Below, in pieces: positions 1 to 10,029 of a stretch of 64,000 nucleotides of DNA. The DNA comes from Myxococcus hansupus (GTDB taxonomy: Bacteria; Myxococcota; Myxococcia; Myxococcales; Myxococcaceae), in the NCBI RefSeq assembly GCF_000280925.3, contig NZ_CP012109.1, forward strand, positions 5,910,501 through 5,974,500. Direction: 5' to 3'. The notes beneath the pieces are model-generated. The model saw only the letters and a list, made by a program, of their open reading frames with translations. It made no database searches and was not told where the DNA came from. The position numbers and the translations under genes are program-made. Within the stretch, counting starts at the first letter, position 1. Every line of letters begins with the position of its first letter.

Positions 1-219
1 GTAGATGGAGAGGGAGGGAATCCCCATGCCGTGCCCCATCACCGACAGCCGGCGGCCCCGGAACGTCCCGGTGTAGCCGAGCATGTTGCGCACGGAGGTG
101 ACCTCACGGACGCCCTCCAGGAAGCGCTCGGAGATGTAACGGGCCCGGAGCGGATCGCCGGGCATGAGAACCACGTCAGCGAAGTCACCAGGGGCTGCGG
201 AGATATGAGGAGTCGCCAT
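1..219 (-). CDS. deoD: Purine nucleoside phosphorylase DeoD, N-terminal part
   Basis: Reading the minus strand from the ATG at 219 gives 73 codons that run off the left edge. The protein begins [20 protein letters not shown], followed by GDPLRARYI and [19 protein letters not shown]. This is the usual start of the hexameric bacterial purine nucleoside phosphorylase, including the conserved phosphate-binding segment MPGDPLRA. The enzyme cleaves purine (deoxy)nucleosides with phosphate to give base and (deoxy)ribose-1-phosphate in cytoplasmic nucleoside salvage. The catalytic C-terminal part lies outside the window. The TonB-like gene ends 56 bases upstream on the same strand, so co-transcription is possible but unproven. 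Confidence 0.9.
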   Translation of the reverse strand, partial: MATPHISAAPGDFADVVLMPGDPLRARYISERFLEGVREVTSVRNMLGYTGTFRGRRLSVMGHGMGIPSLSIY

Positions 220-275
220 GGGCGCACCATATACCGCGTGCTCGCCCGGGAGCGCCCTCCCCATTCGTCACCGCG

Positions 276-647
276 CTACGGGCTGGCGACCCAGGCCACG
301 TGGAAGTGGGCATCCAGCGTGGCCAGCGGAAAGCTCTCGGGCAGCGGAGGAAAAGGCGCGGCCTTCTTCACCGCCGACAGCGCGGCGGCATCCCAGGCCT
401 TGGAGCCGGACTCGATGGCGATGTCCGTCGAGACGAGCTTGCCGTCTCGGCCAATCACGGCGCGGACCACCGTCTTCTTGCCCACGGCCGGCCGGGCCTT
501 GGCCCCGGGCTGCCGCCACTTCCCCGCGACGCGCGAATAGACCTTCTGTTGATACGCCGCGTCGGTGAGGTCTTGCTGGAAGAAGGCCTGGAGCTGCGGG
601 CTGCCCGCGGCGGCCAGGGCCACGGGCGCCAGCGCCAGAACGAGCAC
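276..647 (-). CDS. Small exported TonB-C/AgmX-like protein
   Basis: The protein has 123 residues from a GTG start at 647. A hydrophobic N-terminus (LVLALAPVALAAAG) is followed by one domain resembling the TonB C-terminal / AgmX fold: VVRAVIGRDGKLVSTDIAIE, then a helix with WDAAALSAVKKAAPFPPLPE. There is no proline-rich spacer, so it is unlikely to be a classical TonB; related short periplasmic proteins are common in myxobacteria and mostly uncharacterised. The GTG start leaves a signal sequence without positive charge. An in-frame CTG at 689 would add 14 residues (LETLFRKGRLALAA) and sits 6 bases after GAGGAG, giving a better signal peptide. I keep GTG as the conservative start. Confidence 0.7.
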   Translation of the reverse strand: MLVLALAPVALAAAGSPQLQAFFQQDLTDAAYQQKVYSRVAGKWRQPGAKARPAVGKKTVVRAVIGRDGKLVSTDIAIESGSKAWDAAALSAVKKAAPFPPLPESFPLATLDAHFHVAWVASP

Positions 648-837
648 GGCGGCGAGGGCCAGGCGGCCCTTTCGGAACAGGGTTTCCAGAGGCGTCTCCT
701 CGTCAAGAAGCGGCCAATGTTAGTCCGCCACCGTGTTGCCTCCAACGGCTGGGAGCGGGCCCGACTGGCGGTCCCTACCGACACAGGACACCCCGTACAG
801 AGGTTGCGGCCTCCTGCTTCGAAAGGAGCACCCAGCC

Positions 838-2217
838 ATGTCCACCCATTCCGCGGGCGAGTCCACCGCCGCCCCCCTGCCCCCCAGTCCCGTCGGGACG
901 CCGCTGCTCGGCCACATGCGCGTGCTGCGGAGCGACCCGCTCACTTTTCTACAAGCCCAGGTGCGCCAGTACGGTGACGTGGTGCGCATCCACGTCGGCC
1001 CGGCGTCCCTCGTGGTGGTCGCGCACCCGGATGGCGTGCGCCACGTCCTCCAGGACCAGGCGAAGCGCTACGGCAAGCGGACCCGGGGCCTCGCCGCGCT
1101 GCGCGAGCTGCTGGGACACGGCCTGCTCACCAGCGAAGGCAGCTTCTGGCTGCGGCAGCGCAGACTCGCGCAGCCCGCCTTCCACCGGCAGCGGCTGGCC
1201 GGCTTCGCGCGGACCATGGTGGACGCGGCGTCGGACCTCGCCAGCGAGCTGGAGGCCCGCGCGGATGCGGGCACCGCCTTCGACGTGGCCGAGGACTGCA
1301 TGCGGCTGACGCTGCGCATCGCCAGCTCCACGCTCTTCGGAAAGGACGTCAGCGGCGCGTGGCACGACATCGCGGATGCCATGGGCCGGGTGCAGGTCTT
1401 CACCTACAAGCGGCTCACCCAGGCCCTGCCCATCCCGAGGCGGCTGCCGCTGCCCACCCACCGCCGGTTCGAGCGCGACACGCATATGCTCGACCGCGTG
1501 GTGCGAGGCATCATCGAAACGCGCCGCCGCGACACCGGAGCGCACCACGACCTGCTCCAGATGATGTTGGAGCAGCAGGACGCGGACACGGGCGAGCGGA
1601 TGAGCGACACCCAACTGCGCGACGAGGTCCTCACCATGCTCCTCGCCGGGCACGAGACGACGGCGAACGCCCTGTCCTGGACCCTCATGCTGCTGTCGCA
1701 GCATCCGTCCGTGCGCCGTGATTTGGAGGCCGAGCTCGCCCAGGTGCTGGGCGGACGCAAGCCCACCGACGAGGACCTCCCCCGGCTGGCGCTCACCCGC
1801 CGCGTGGTGGACGAAGTGCTGCGCCTCTACCCGCCAGCCTGGAGCCTCTCGCGCGTCGCCATCGAGGACGACGTCATCGGGGGCTTTCGCATTCCCAAGG
1901 GGACCTACCTGCTGCTGTCGCCCTGGGTGACGCACCGGCACCCTCGCGTCTGGGACAACCCCGAGGGCTTCGACCCGGACCGCTTCCTGCCCGAACACGA
2001 GCAGGAGCGGCCCCGCTTCGCCTGGTTCCCGTTTGGCGGCGGGCCCCGCCAATGCATTGGCAACCAGTTCGCGCTCATGGAGCTGGTGCTGGTGCTGGCC
2101 ACGTTGCTCCAACGCGTGCGGCTGAACCTGACGCCGGGCCAGATCATCCGCCCCGCGCCCGCCATCACCTTGCGGCCCAGGTCCGGCGTCTGGGTCACCG
2201 CGGCACGCGCCCCGTGA
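838..2217 (+). CDS. Cytochrome P450 (CYP4-like bacterial type)
   Basis: 459-residue heme monooxygenase. The ATG at 838 follows AAAGGAGC at 821-828; an upstream in-frame start at 733 lacks such a site. Diagnostic motifs are the I-helix oxygen-binding AGHETT at residues 270-275, the ExxR motif EVLR at 326-329, and the heme-binding loop FPFGGGPRQC at 397-406 with Cys406 as thiolate ligand. No reductase domain is fused and no ferredoxin gene is adjacent, so electrons must come from elsewhere. The sequence around PERF and the heme loop resembles bacterial relatives of CYP4-type fatty-acid or terpenoid hydroxylases, but the substrate cannot be read from sequence. Its stop abuts the convergent lipoprotein gene without a gap. 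Confidence 0.95.
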   Translation: MSTHSAGESTAAPLPPSPVGTPLLGHMRVLRSDPLTFLQAQVRQYGDVVRIHVGPASLVVVAHPDGVRHVLQDQAKRYGKRTRGLAALRELLGHGLLTSEGSFWLRQRRLAQPAFHRQRLAGFARTMVDAASDLASELEARADAGTAFDVAEDCMRLTLRIASSTLFGKDVSGAWHDIADAMGRVQVFTYKRLTQALPIPRRLPLPTHRRFERDTHMLDRVVRGIIETRRRDTGAHHDLLQMMLEQQDADTGERMSDTQLRDEVLTMLLAGHETTANALSWTLMLLSQHPSVRRDLEAELAQVLGGRKPTDEDLPRLALTRRVVDEVLRLYPPAWSLSRVAIEDDVIGGFRIPKGTYLLLSPWVTHRHPRVWDNPEGFDPDRFLPEHEQERPRFAWFPFGGGPRQCIGNQFALMELVLVLATLLQRVRLNLTPGQIIRPAPAITLRPRSGVWVTAARAP

Positions 2218-2514
2218 CTACTGGTTGCAGCACACGCGGACCGAGGCCTGCCACGGCGGCCCGTCCGTGTAGAGGCAGAACCGGTTGATGGACTGCACGC
2301 CGCCCAGGCCCGAGCAGAAGTTGGGCGCGAAGTGGCGCGCCATCTCACAGGCCTCCTCCGCGGAGTTGTAGGACTCCGGTCCCGAGACGTACCCGCACGT
2401 CGTCAGCTCCGCCTCCTGCGTGGCGGCTTCGGCGCCATCCTCGGGAACGGGACCACCACACGCCACCATCAGCCCCACCGCCATGGACAACAGAGACACG
2501 TTGCGCAGCTTCAT
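2218..2514 (-). CDS. Small Cys-rich lipoprotein
   Basis: 98 residues, starting at the ATG at 2514 (MKLRNVSLLSMAVGLMVACGG). The N-terminus has Lys/Arg, a hydrophobic stretch and a lipobox VAC, so it is probably a lipoprotein cleaved at that Cys. The remaining domain contains six further cysteines, including a terminal VCCNQ, which suggests disulfides outside the cytoplasm. A short acidic Ala/Glu-rich stretch (PEDGAEAATQEAE) links lipid anchor and domain. I recognise no family. The stop codon lies directly beside that of the convergent P450 gene. Confidence 0.7.
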   Translation of the reverse strand: MKLRNVSLLSMAVGLMVACGGPVPEDGAEAATQEAELTTCGYVSGPESYNSAEEACEMARHFAPNFCSGLGGVQSINRFCLYTDGPPWQASVRVCCNQ

Positions 2515-2664
2515 GTGCCAACCTTCCGGGTTGAACTGCTTGGGGAGCCGCAGAGCATAGGCAGCCACGCCCGCTCGAATGCAAGACGAGCGGGCCTCGG
2601 GCATCTCCCACTGTTCGAGTTGCATCACCCTGCCCCGTCCGGGACATTGCGTCACGGAGTAGGG

Positions 2665-3375
2665 ATGATGCTCGGCTACCAGACGAACCCTCAGTGGCGC
2701 GACATGTCTGACTTCGTGGTCCACTTCACGAAGCCGGGACCGCCCTATCAAGACTCCTACCAGAACATGATGAGCATCCTGGGCAGCCGGTCGCTCATCC
2801 CAGGTGCCGAGGGCTTTGGCATCGCCCGCCGCGAGCGCGCTGTCGCCGAGCGCCACCGGTCGGTGTGCTTCAGCGAGATTCCCATCGACCAGCTCGCCCG
2901 GCTGGTCCAGCGCCGCAGCCTGTATGGCATTGGGTTCAGCAAGAGCTACATCCTCTCGCAGGGCGGCGGACCCGTCTGGTACGTCCAATACGCGTCGCCC
3001 GCGCATGTCGCGCTCAAGCACCAGGTGGAGCGCGCGCTCGCGTCGCCGTCGCCTCACCAGGAGCCGCTCTGGTCCATGACGCCCTTCGTAGACATCCAGG
3101 GTGACCACCACAACGCGCCCTACAGCTACCGCTTCGACTGGGAGCGCGAGTGGCGCGTGCCGGGCATGCTGCGCTTCACCGAGTACGACGTCGCCGCCCT
3201 CTTCCTGCCCGAGGAGCTGCACGACACCGCGCGCGGCTTCTTCGAATGGGCCGTGCGCGAGAAGGCGGGCCCCGGCTACTTCTGCCCCTGCCTGGACCCG
3301 CTGTGGAAGGCGGAGCAGATCGCCGAGGCGCTCGCGAAGCACGCCGAGGACACCGGGCGCCTCAAGGCCAGCTAG
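2665..3375 (+). CDS. AbiGi-like / DUF2971-like protein
   Basis: 236 residues from the ATG at 2665, chosen because GGAG lies at 2656-2659; ATG 2668 and ATG 2704 are alternatives. The sequence has an order I associate with the AbiGi (abortive phage resistance) and DUF2971-like families: FVVHFTK at the start, then RSVCFSEIPI, then SLYGIGFSKSYI, then GPVWYV, and near the end YSYRFDWEREWRVPG and DVAALFLPEE. In those families these stretches mark a conserved core of unknown biochemistry. It is a cytoplasmic protein without signal peptide or membrane segment. It stands alone on its strand, with no obvious toxin, nuclease or helicase partner, so a defence role is only a possibility. Confidence 0.6.
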   Translation: MMLGYQTNPQWRDMSDFVVHFTKPGPPYQDSYQNMMSILGSRSLIPGAEGFGIARRERAVAERHRSVCFSEIPIDQLARLVQRRSLYGIGFSKSYILSQGGGPVWYVQYASPAHVALKHQVERALASPSPHQEPLWSMTPFVDIQGDHHNAPYSYRFDWEREWRVPGMLRFTEYDVAALFLPEELHDTARGFFEWAVREKAGPGYFCPCLDPLWKAEQIAEALAKHAEDTGRLKAS

Positions 3376-3420
3376 GCGCCAGTCCAAGCGCCTCGACGAC
3401 GAGGCGCCACGAGGGCCTTG

Positions 3421-5052
3421 CTACCGAGCAGCACCTTCCAGTGCGTGGGACGCAACTTTGTACACGCCGAGTGACCGAGCGTAGCTGAGGGGGGTCGCGC
3501 CACCGGCCAAGTCTACCCGGGCGATCTGTCCACAGTCGGAGGCATCGAACGCGACGGTCCGCCGCCACGACTCCTTCGGCGAGCAGGACCACTCAATAAC
3601 GGTTTTGTACTGGATCGTGGAGTAGCAACCAGGCGGCGTCTCTTGCTGCGTGGCGGCATTCACCAGCGCACGAAGAATCCTCAGTCCCTCGTCACGGGGC
3701 AGCTTTCGAGAACGGACCTTGAGCGCCTTCTCGCCAGCGTCGGAGTGTCCAGAGAGCAGCACGTGGTTCTTCGAAAGGTCCAGTTCCAACTGGCTTTCGG
3801 TGCCACCGAAGCAGCCCATGATGTCAAACCGCACCTTCACCGCGGCCTCGGGCGTCGTCAGCAAGCAATGGAGCGGAGACTCCAGTCCCTCTGGCGAAGC
3901 GCCGGTAGCCACCGCGAAGTCATAAGCATCCAGCCAGGCAGTGCTCCGCTTCCAGGTGCGGCCTCTGTCCATGGAAACGAACAGCTTCTCCGCCTGCGTC
4001 TGGGCAAAGAGCTTGCCGTCCTTCGTGATGGCCAAGGTACGCAGGGGCGCTTCTGGGACGCGGCCGACGACGAACCAGCTCAGGCCCTGGTCATGGGACA
4101 GAACGATCTGGCCCTCCTTCCAACCGAACCACGAGTCCCGCTTCCAACCGAACCCCGTGTCCTGACGACGGGGGCCCAGGCCGTCGAGCGGCACGAGCAC
4201 GCCCGAACCCGCCGTGGTCAGGGGAGACGTTCGCACGAGCCGCTCGGAGACGTACGTGCTCAGGAGGCCGCGGTTGACCCGCACCACGGTGTCATCCCCC
4301 ATCACCGCGACACGTTCTCTAGAGCGCGGCTTCTCAGGCATTTGCCCGGAAGGCTCCAAACGTCGCCACGTGGTCCCTCCATCCTCCGTCGCCCACAAGA
4401 AGCCTTTCACGCCAGCGGCCCACCCGCGCTCCGCGTCCTGGAAGGACATGTCCACGCAGCGGTCATTTGAGCTGAAGGGCGTCTCACGAAGCTCGATCCA
4501 GGTCGCCCCGGCGTCATCGCTGCGGAAGATGTTTCTGGACGAACCACAAATCCAAGTACGCCCAGCGGCCCGCTCCAAATCATAGACCCAGAGCGCATCC
4601 GCCAGTGGCAACGCCACGTGATTCCAAGTCAGGCCACCGTCGGTCGTCCGCAGCACATTCGCGCCGATGGAGCCCGCCATGAGGCCAATCTCAGGCGTGT
4701 ACCAAACAAGGAAGTCGATGGTTGCGCTGGACGAAGGCTCCTGCGGCTCGCCTGGCGGCTCGAGCGCGTTTTCAACGGCGGCTGTCGCCTCCACATCCGC
4801 GTGCCACGAACGGCCGGCATCCGCGCTCCGAAACACTCGGAGGGGACTGCGCAAGAGCCCCTTCTCGAAGTCCGAGTTCATGCGGGCCAAGGCCCACCAG
4901 TCCGCATCCGTGCGTCGGCTGGTCAGCGACACGCTCCATACGTCCAATTCGCGGACCCCCAGGTCCACAGAGGGCAACGGCGAGGCCGCCTCGGCCCTGG
5001 ACAACGACAGCAACACCCCTGCAAGCAGGGACACCCACACGCCACGCTGCAT
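3421..5052 (-). CDS. Secreted BNR / Ycf48-like repeat protein
   Basis: 543 residues from the ATG at 5052 (MQRGVWVSLLAGVLLSLSRA). The N-terminus is a signal peptide with likely cleavage near AEAA. At least six Asp-box (BNR) motifs follow, such as SADAGRSW, TTDGGLTW, SDDAGATW, TEDGGTTW, SHDQGLSW and SMDRGRTW, spaced as in beta-propellers of the sialidase/Ycf48 type. Asp-boxes are structural, so this does not imply sialidase activity. The last ~120 residues, with several cysteines (PPGCYSTIQ, EWSCSPKES, DASDCGQIA), form a separate C-terminal part. Probably an extracellular or periplasmic beta-propeller of unknown ligand. Confidence 0.8.
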   Translation of the reverse strand: MQRGVWVSLLAGVLLSLSRAEAASPLPSVDLGVRELDVWSVSLTSRRTDADWWALARMNSDFEKGLLRSPLRVFRSADAGRSWHADVEATAAVENALEPPGEPQEPSSSATIDFLVWYTPEIGLMAGSIGANVLRTTDGGLTWNHVALPLADALWVYDLERAAGRTWICGSSRNIFRSDDAGATWIELRETPFSSNDRCVDMSFQDAERGWAAGVKGFLWATEDGGTTWRRLEPSGQMPEKPRSRERVAVMGDDTVVRVNRGLLSTYVSERLVRTSPLTTAGSGVLVPLDGLGPRRQDTGFGWKRDSWFGWKEGQIVLSHDQGLSWFVVGRVPEAPLRTLAITKDGKLFAQTQAEKLFVSMDRGRTWKRSTAWLDAYDFAVATGASPEGLESPLHCLLTTPEAAVKVRFDIMGCFGGTESQLELDLSKNHVLLSGHSDAGEKALKVRSRKLPRDEGLRILRALVNAATQQETPPGCYSTIQYKTVIEWSCSPKESWRRTVAFDASDCGQIARVDLAGGATPLSYARSLGVYKVASHALEGAAR

Positions 5053-5444
5053 GATGAACCGCTCCGGCACCGGGCTGGGAATGCCCCGCCTGAATGGGGG
5101 GCCCACCAGGAGCAGTGCGATCACGTCACATGGACAGCGTGCACAGCCTCACGGTTTCATCACGGTTCCATCACGTCCGCGAGGGACGCGCCTGCGAGAG
5201 CCGCCCCATTGCGCGCCCAAGCGCGCCATTGCCACGTCCGCGATGTGGGGCCCCTGCGGTGCGTGCGCGAACTCAACGGGCACGCCGCACCGGAACCAGC
5301 GCCGCCGCGCTTCGGGCACGTGTTCCCACCTCGCCCACCAGCGTCCACGAGCCGACACCCGATGTGCCCCCAGGGGCTCCCCCGCCTGTCACGGGATGGT
5401 TACTCCTGTCAGTCCAGGTGGAGCGTTCGAGGGGGAGGGCATCG

Positions 5445-7172
5445 GTGGGCGGGAATCGCTTTTCGAGGATGTTCCTGGCGGGAGTCGCCGGGCTGGTGGT
5501 GGCGTGCGCGGGCGGCTCCAGCGGCCCGTCCGCCCTGGGCCCGGACAACGAGCCTCCCGACACCGGAGGGAGCCCCGACGCGGGCCCACCGCCTGGCGGC
5601 GCGGACGACGGCGGCCCCCCCGACGGGGGGCCCGCTCCCGGAACGCCAGACGGCGGACCGCCGCCCGAGCCCAACGCCGTGTGCGCTCCCACCGCGGGCG
5701 AGGCGCGCTGGGTGCTCGAAGGTGAGCCTGTCTCCGCCACCGTGACGTGCGGCACCGGCCACACGGCCGCGGGGCTCCGCTTCGTGGTGGACAACCTGCC
5801 CCCTGGCGCCCAGTTCGACGCGGCCACCGGCGCCCTGAGCTGGACGCCCGGCAAGGACCAGGCCGCCGTGTGGAACCTCACGCTGCGCGAGGAGACCACC
5901 GGCGAGACGGGCACGCTCAAGGTGGGCGTGGCGGACAACGAGTCCGCCCCGGGCAACGTCCCCATCACCGATTCGGCCGCGTACACGGAGGAGTACGGCC
6001 TGCCCGTGTTCCACCTCTCCTTCGAGGGCAGCCTCACGGCCGGCGGCTACCGGCCCGTGCAGCTCGTCTACCGGGGCAAGCGCTTCGACCTGGAGGCGAA
6101 GTACCGGGGCGCCACGTCCAGCGTGTTCCCCAAGCGCAGCATGACGCTGAAGTTCGCGGACGAGGACCTGTTCTCCGAGCCCGTCTTCGGCAACGGCTTC
6201 GAGGACCGCAAGCGCGTGGTGCTCATCACCACGTTCAACGACAACGCGTACCTGCGCTCGCGGCTCGCCTTCGACGTGTGGAGCAAGATGAGCCCAGCTC
6301 ACTTTCACATCCGCACGTACAGCGCCGTGCTCTACATGAACAACAAGTACGTGGGCCTCTTCACGGTGTCGGACCACGTCAGCAAGCGCACCATGGGCGC
6401 CAACGGCATCGACAAGGACAGCGACCTCTTCAAGGCCGATGACAACCGAGCCAACTTCTCCCGACTCCGCAAGGACGGCACGCCCAAGGAGACCCTCCAC
6501 GAGGGCTTCGAGAAGGCCGAGGGCACTCCCGAGGAGGGCCGGCCCGGCGCGTTCGCGCCCCTCGAGGCGCTCACCGCGTTCGTCGCGGACTCGGACACAG
6601 CGGCCTTCCGCGAGGGCTTCCCGCAGCGGATGAACGTCCAGGACTACCAGGACTGGTGGATCTTCAACACGCTCATCCTGGGCGTGGACTCGGCGGCGAA
6701 GAACGCCTTCCACGCGTACGACCCGGCCACCGGCGGCCCCTGGCGCTACATCCCCTGGGACATGGACGCGACCTTCGGCCAGTCCTACGACACGACGCGC
6801 ACCTCGCCCACGGCGCGGCCCACCTTCCGGGAGGACAACCTGCTCTTCGAGAAGATGCTGGCGGACCCCACCCTCGCCGGGCCCATGCGCGAGCGCTACC
6901 GGGCGCTGCTGCGTGACACGCTGAAGGTGGAGGAGGTGCTGGCCCTCATCGACGGCTACGTCCAGGAGACGGCGCCCTCCGCGCGACGCGACTGGGCGAA
7001 GTGGGGCCAGCGGCACCGCGACTTCGGAAACCCGGACGACCCGTGGGGCGGCCACGGCAACTTCCCCAACTGGCACACGCGCCAGGACTTCAACGCCTAC
7101 GAGGAGGAAGTCGAATACGTGCGCCAGTGGATTCGCACCCGCTGGGGCGCGCTGGAGACGCAGCTCCCGTGA
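5445..7172 (+). CDS. CotH-kinase-domain lipoprotein
   Basis: 575 residues from a GTG at 5445, preceded by GGGGGAGGG at 5431-5439; the next in-frame ATG is 5469. The N-terminus has a positively charged part, a hydrophobic stretch and lipobox VVAC, then a Gly/Pro/Asp linker of low complexity (residues ~30-75). A small Ig-like putative domain (~80-160) precedes the CotH domain. CotH hallmarks are KYRGATSSVFPKRSM, SDLFKADD, WWIFNTLILGVD and WRYIPWDMDATFGQ. CotH family members are atypical kinases that phosphorylate secreted proteins in spore formers, and similar domains occur in secreted bacterial proteins. A surface location and substrate in myxobacteria are inference. Confidence 0.85.
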   Translation: MGGNRFSRMFLAGVAGLVVACAGGSSGPSALGPDNEPPDTGGSPDAGPPPGGADDGGPPDGGPAPGTPDGGPPPEPNAVCAPTAGEARWVLEGEPVSATVTCGTGHTAAGLRFVVDNLPPGAQFDAATGALSWTPGKDQAAVWNLTLREETTGETGTLKVGVADNESAPGNVPITDSAAYTEEYGLPVFHLSFEGSLTAGGYRPVQLVYRGKRFDLEAKYRGATSSVFPKRSMTLKFADEDLFSEPVFGNGFEDRKRVVLITTFNDNAYLRSRLAFDVWSKMSPAHFHIRTYSAVLYMNNKYVGLFTVSDHVSKRTMGANGIDKDSDLFKADDNRANFSRLRKDGTPKETLHEGFEKAEGTPEEGRPGAFAPLEALTAFVADSDTAAFREGFPQRMNVQDYQDWWIFNTLILGVDSAAKNAFHAYDPATGGPWRYIPWDMDATFGQSYDTTRTSPTARPTFREDNLLFEKMLADPTLAGPMRERYRALLRDTLKVEEVLALIDGYVQETAPSARRDWAKWGQRHRDFGNPDDPWGGHGNFPNWHTRQDFNAYEEEVEYVRQWIRTRWGALETQLP

Positions 7173-7179
7173 CGGACGC

Positions 7180-7212
7180 CCGGTGTCTCCTCCACCGCGG
7201 AGGAGACACCGG
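7180..7212. terminator. Bidirectional hairpin between cotH-like gene and asnS
   Basis: A perfect 14-bp inverted repeat (CCGGTGTCTCCTCC and its complement) with a 5-base loop lies between two convergent genes. There is no long T-run on either side, so it may act as a weak or factor-assisted terminator or protect 3' ends in both directions. Confidence 0.7.
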
Positions 7213-7232
7213 CGTTGCACCCGGAGCGCGAA

Positions 7233-8633
<1,401 letters not shown>

Positions 8634-8895
8634 TGACGCTCTCCCTATGAGCCGATTCCGGGACCGCGAGTTAGCCGGGCCCCGGCCCCGAGGACAAGGG
8701 CGGTGTGGCCCCCAGCGTTGCCGCTGGGGCTCCAAACATCGTTTTCGGCTGCCTGAAACCCGGCCAACCGTGTCAGACCCCCCAGGTATCTTTTGCTCAT
8801 GGTCGCCCGGAAAGGGCGCCAGCGATTCCACGAAACCCACACGTCCCTCGCAGGCTTCCGGGCCTGCCCTGGCCGTGCCCTACCTGGAGAGTCAC

Positions 8896-9924
8896 ATGGC
8901 TACTCGCAAGACGTCCAAGCGCAACGTCGTCGCCCGCAACCGCTCCACCGAGGCCACCAAGGCCGCCTTCGACGAGCTGGCGCGCAAGGCCCGCAACAAG
9001 CCCATCGTCTCCACCAAGGAGCAGGACGCCCAGGACGTCCACGCCCGGAACGTCCTCGCGGACGTGGCCTCCCTCACCGCCGAATCCGCGGTGAAGAAGG
9101 TCACCGAGGCGGGCCTCACCATCAACAAGACGCTGGCCGGCATCAACGAGCAGGTCATCTCCCTGGTGGAGGAGCTCAAGCAGCTCGACGAGGCCATCCA
9201 CCTCAAGACGGAGGAGCTCAACGGGCTGCATGGCAAGGACGTGGCCGCCAGCGCCATCGACGTGCTCGTGGCCGAGTACGACAAGCGCAAGGCGGAGCTC
9301 GAGGCGGAGATGGAGCGGCTGCGCAAGGACATCGCCGACACCCGCGAGAAGGCGGACGCGGACCAGTCCGCCGAGGAGCAGGCCACCGCGCTGGCCCGCA
9401 AGCGCGACGAGGAGGCGTATGCCTATGACACCCAGCAGCAGCGCAAGAAGGAGCAGGACGCCTTCGCCGAAACGCTGCGCGTGCAGGCCGCCGCCGAGCG
9501 AGACCGCAAGGAGAAGCTGGAGAAGGAGTGGGCCGCGCGGGACGAGGCCCTCAAGCTGCGAGAGAAGGAGCTGGAGGACCTGCGCAAGCAGGTGGCGGAC
9601 TTCCCGCTGGTGCTGAAGAAGGAGACGGACACCGCAGCGTCCATCACCGGCAACCGGGTGAAGTCGGAGTGGGAGCTGAAGCTCACCCTGGCCACCAAGG
9701 ACGCGGAGACGGCGCAGCGCGTCGCCGCCATGGAGATTTCCTCGCTCAAGGAGACGGCCACCAAGCAGGCCCAGTCCCTCCAGACGCTCCAGACGGAGCT
9801 GGCCGAGGCCAAGCGCCAGGTCCAGGCCATCGCGGAGAAGGCGCTCGAGTCCGCCTCCGGCGCCCGCGCGCTCGCCGAGGTCCAGGGTGTCATCGCCAGC
9901 CGCGACTATTCCAAGGGCAAGTAA
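8896..9924 (+). CDS. Long coiled-coil protein of unknown function
   Basis: 342 residues from the ATG at 8896 with GGAGA at 8886-8890. After a basic N-terminus (MATRKTSKRNVVARNRS) the protein is almost entirely charged helix with heptad character: long runs of Glu, Lys, Arg, Ala and Leu from about residue 60 to 320, interrupted near 245-255 by FPLVLKKETD. No signal peptide, membrane segment or nucleotide-binding motif. This suggests an elongated cytoplasmic oligomer, perhaps structural. It is divergent from asnS across 262 bases and is followed by a GC-rich hairpin. Confidence 0.85.
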   Translation: MATRKTSKRNVVARNRSTEATKAAFDELARKARNKPIVSTKEQDAQDVHARNVLADVASLTAESAVKKVTEAGLTINKTLAGINEQVISLVEELKQLDEAIHLKTEELNGLHGKDVAASAIDVLVAEYDKRKAELEAEMERLRKDIADTREKADADQSAEEQATALARKRDEEAYAYDTQQQRKKEQDAFAETLRVQAAAERDRKEKLEKEWAARDEALKLREKELEDLRKQVADFPLVLKKETDTAASITGNRVKSEWELKLTLATKDAETAQRVAAMEISSLKETATKQAQSLQTLQTELAEAKRQVQAIAEKALESASGARALAEVQGVIASRDYSKGK

Positions 9925-9936
9925 CCCTGGGGTGGT

Positions 9937-9961
9937 GCCGCCCCGACCCCTCCGGGGCGGC
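9937..9961 (+). terminator. GC-rich hairpin after the coiled-coil gene
   Basis: GCCGCCCCG at 9937-9945 pairs perfectly with CGGGGCGGC at 9953-9961 across a 7-base loop, 13 bases after the stop codon. No T-run follows, so termination would have to be factor-assisted or the element may only stabilise the 3' end. Confidence 0.55.
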
Positions 9962-10029
9962 CCAACGCACCGCTTGCAACGCTTCACGCGCGGTGATGGC
10001 AACCATTGAACAGGGATAGACTCCGGGAC

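Noticed and set aside
5409-7220. 603-codon open frame on the minus strand
   Set aside because: Antisense shadow of the CotH-domain gene; Val/Arg/Gly-rich with no motif.
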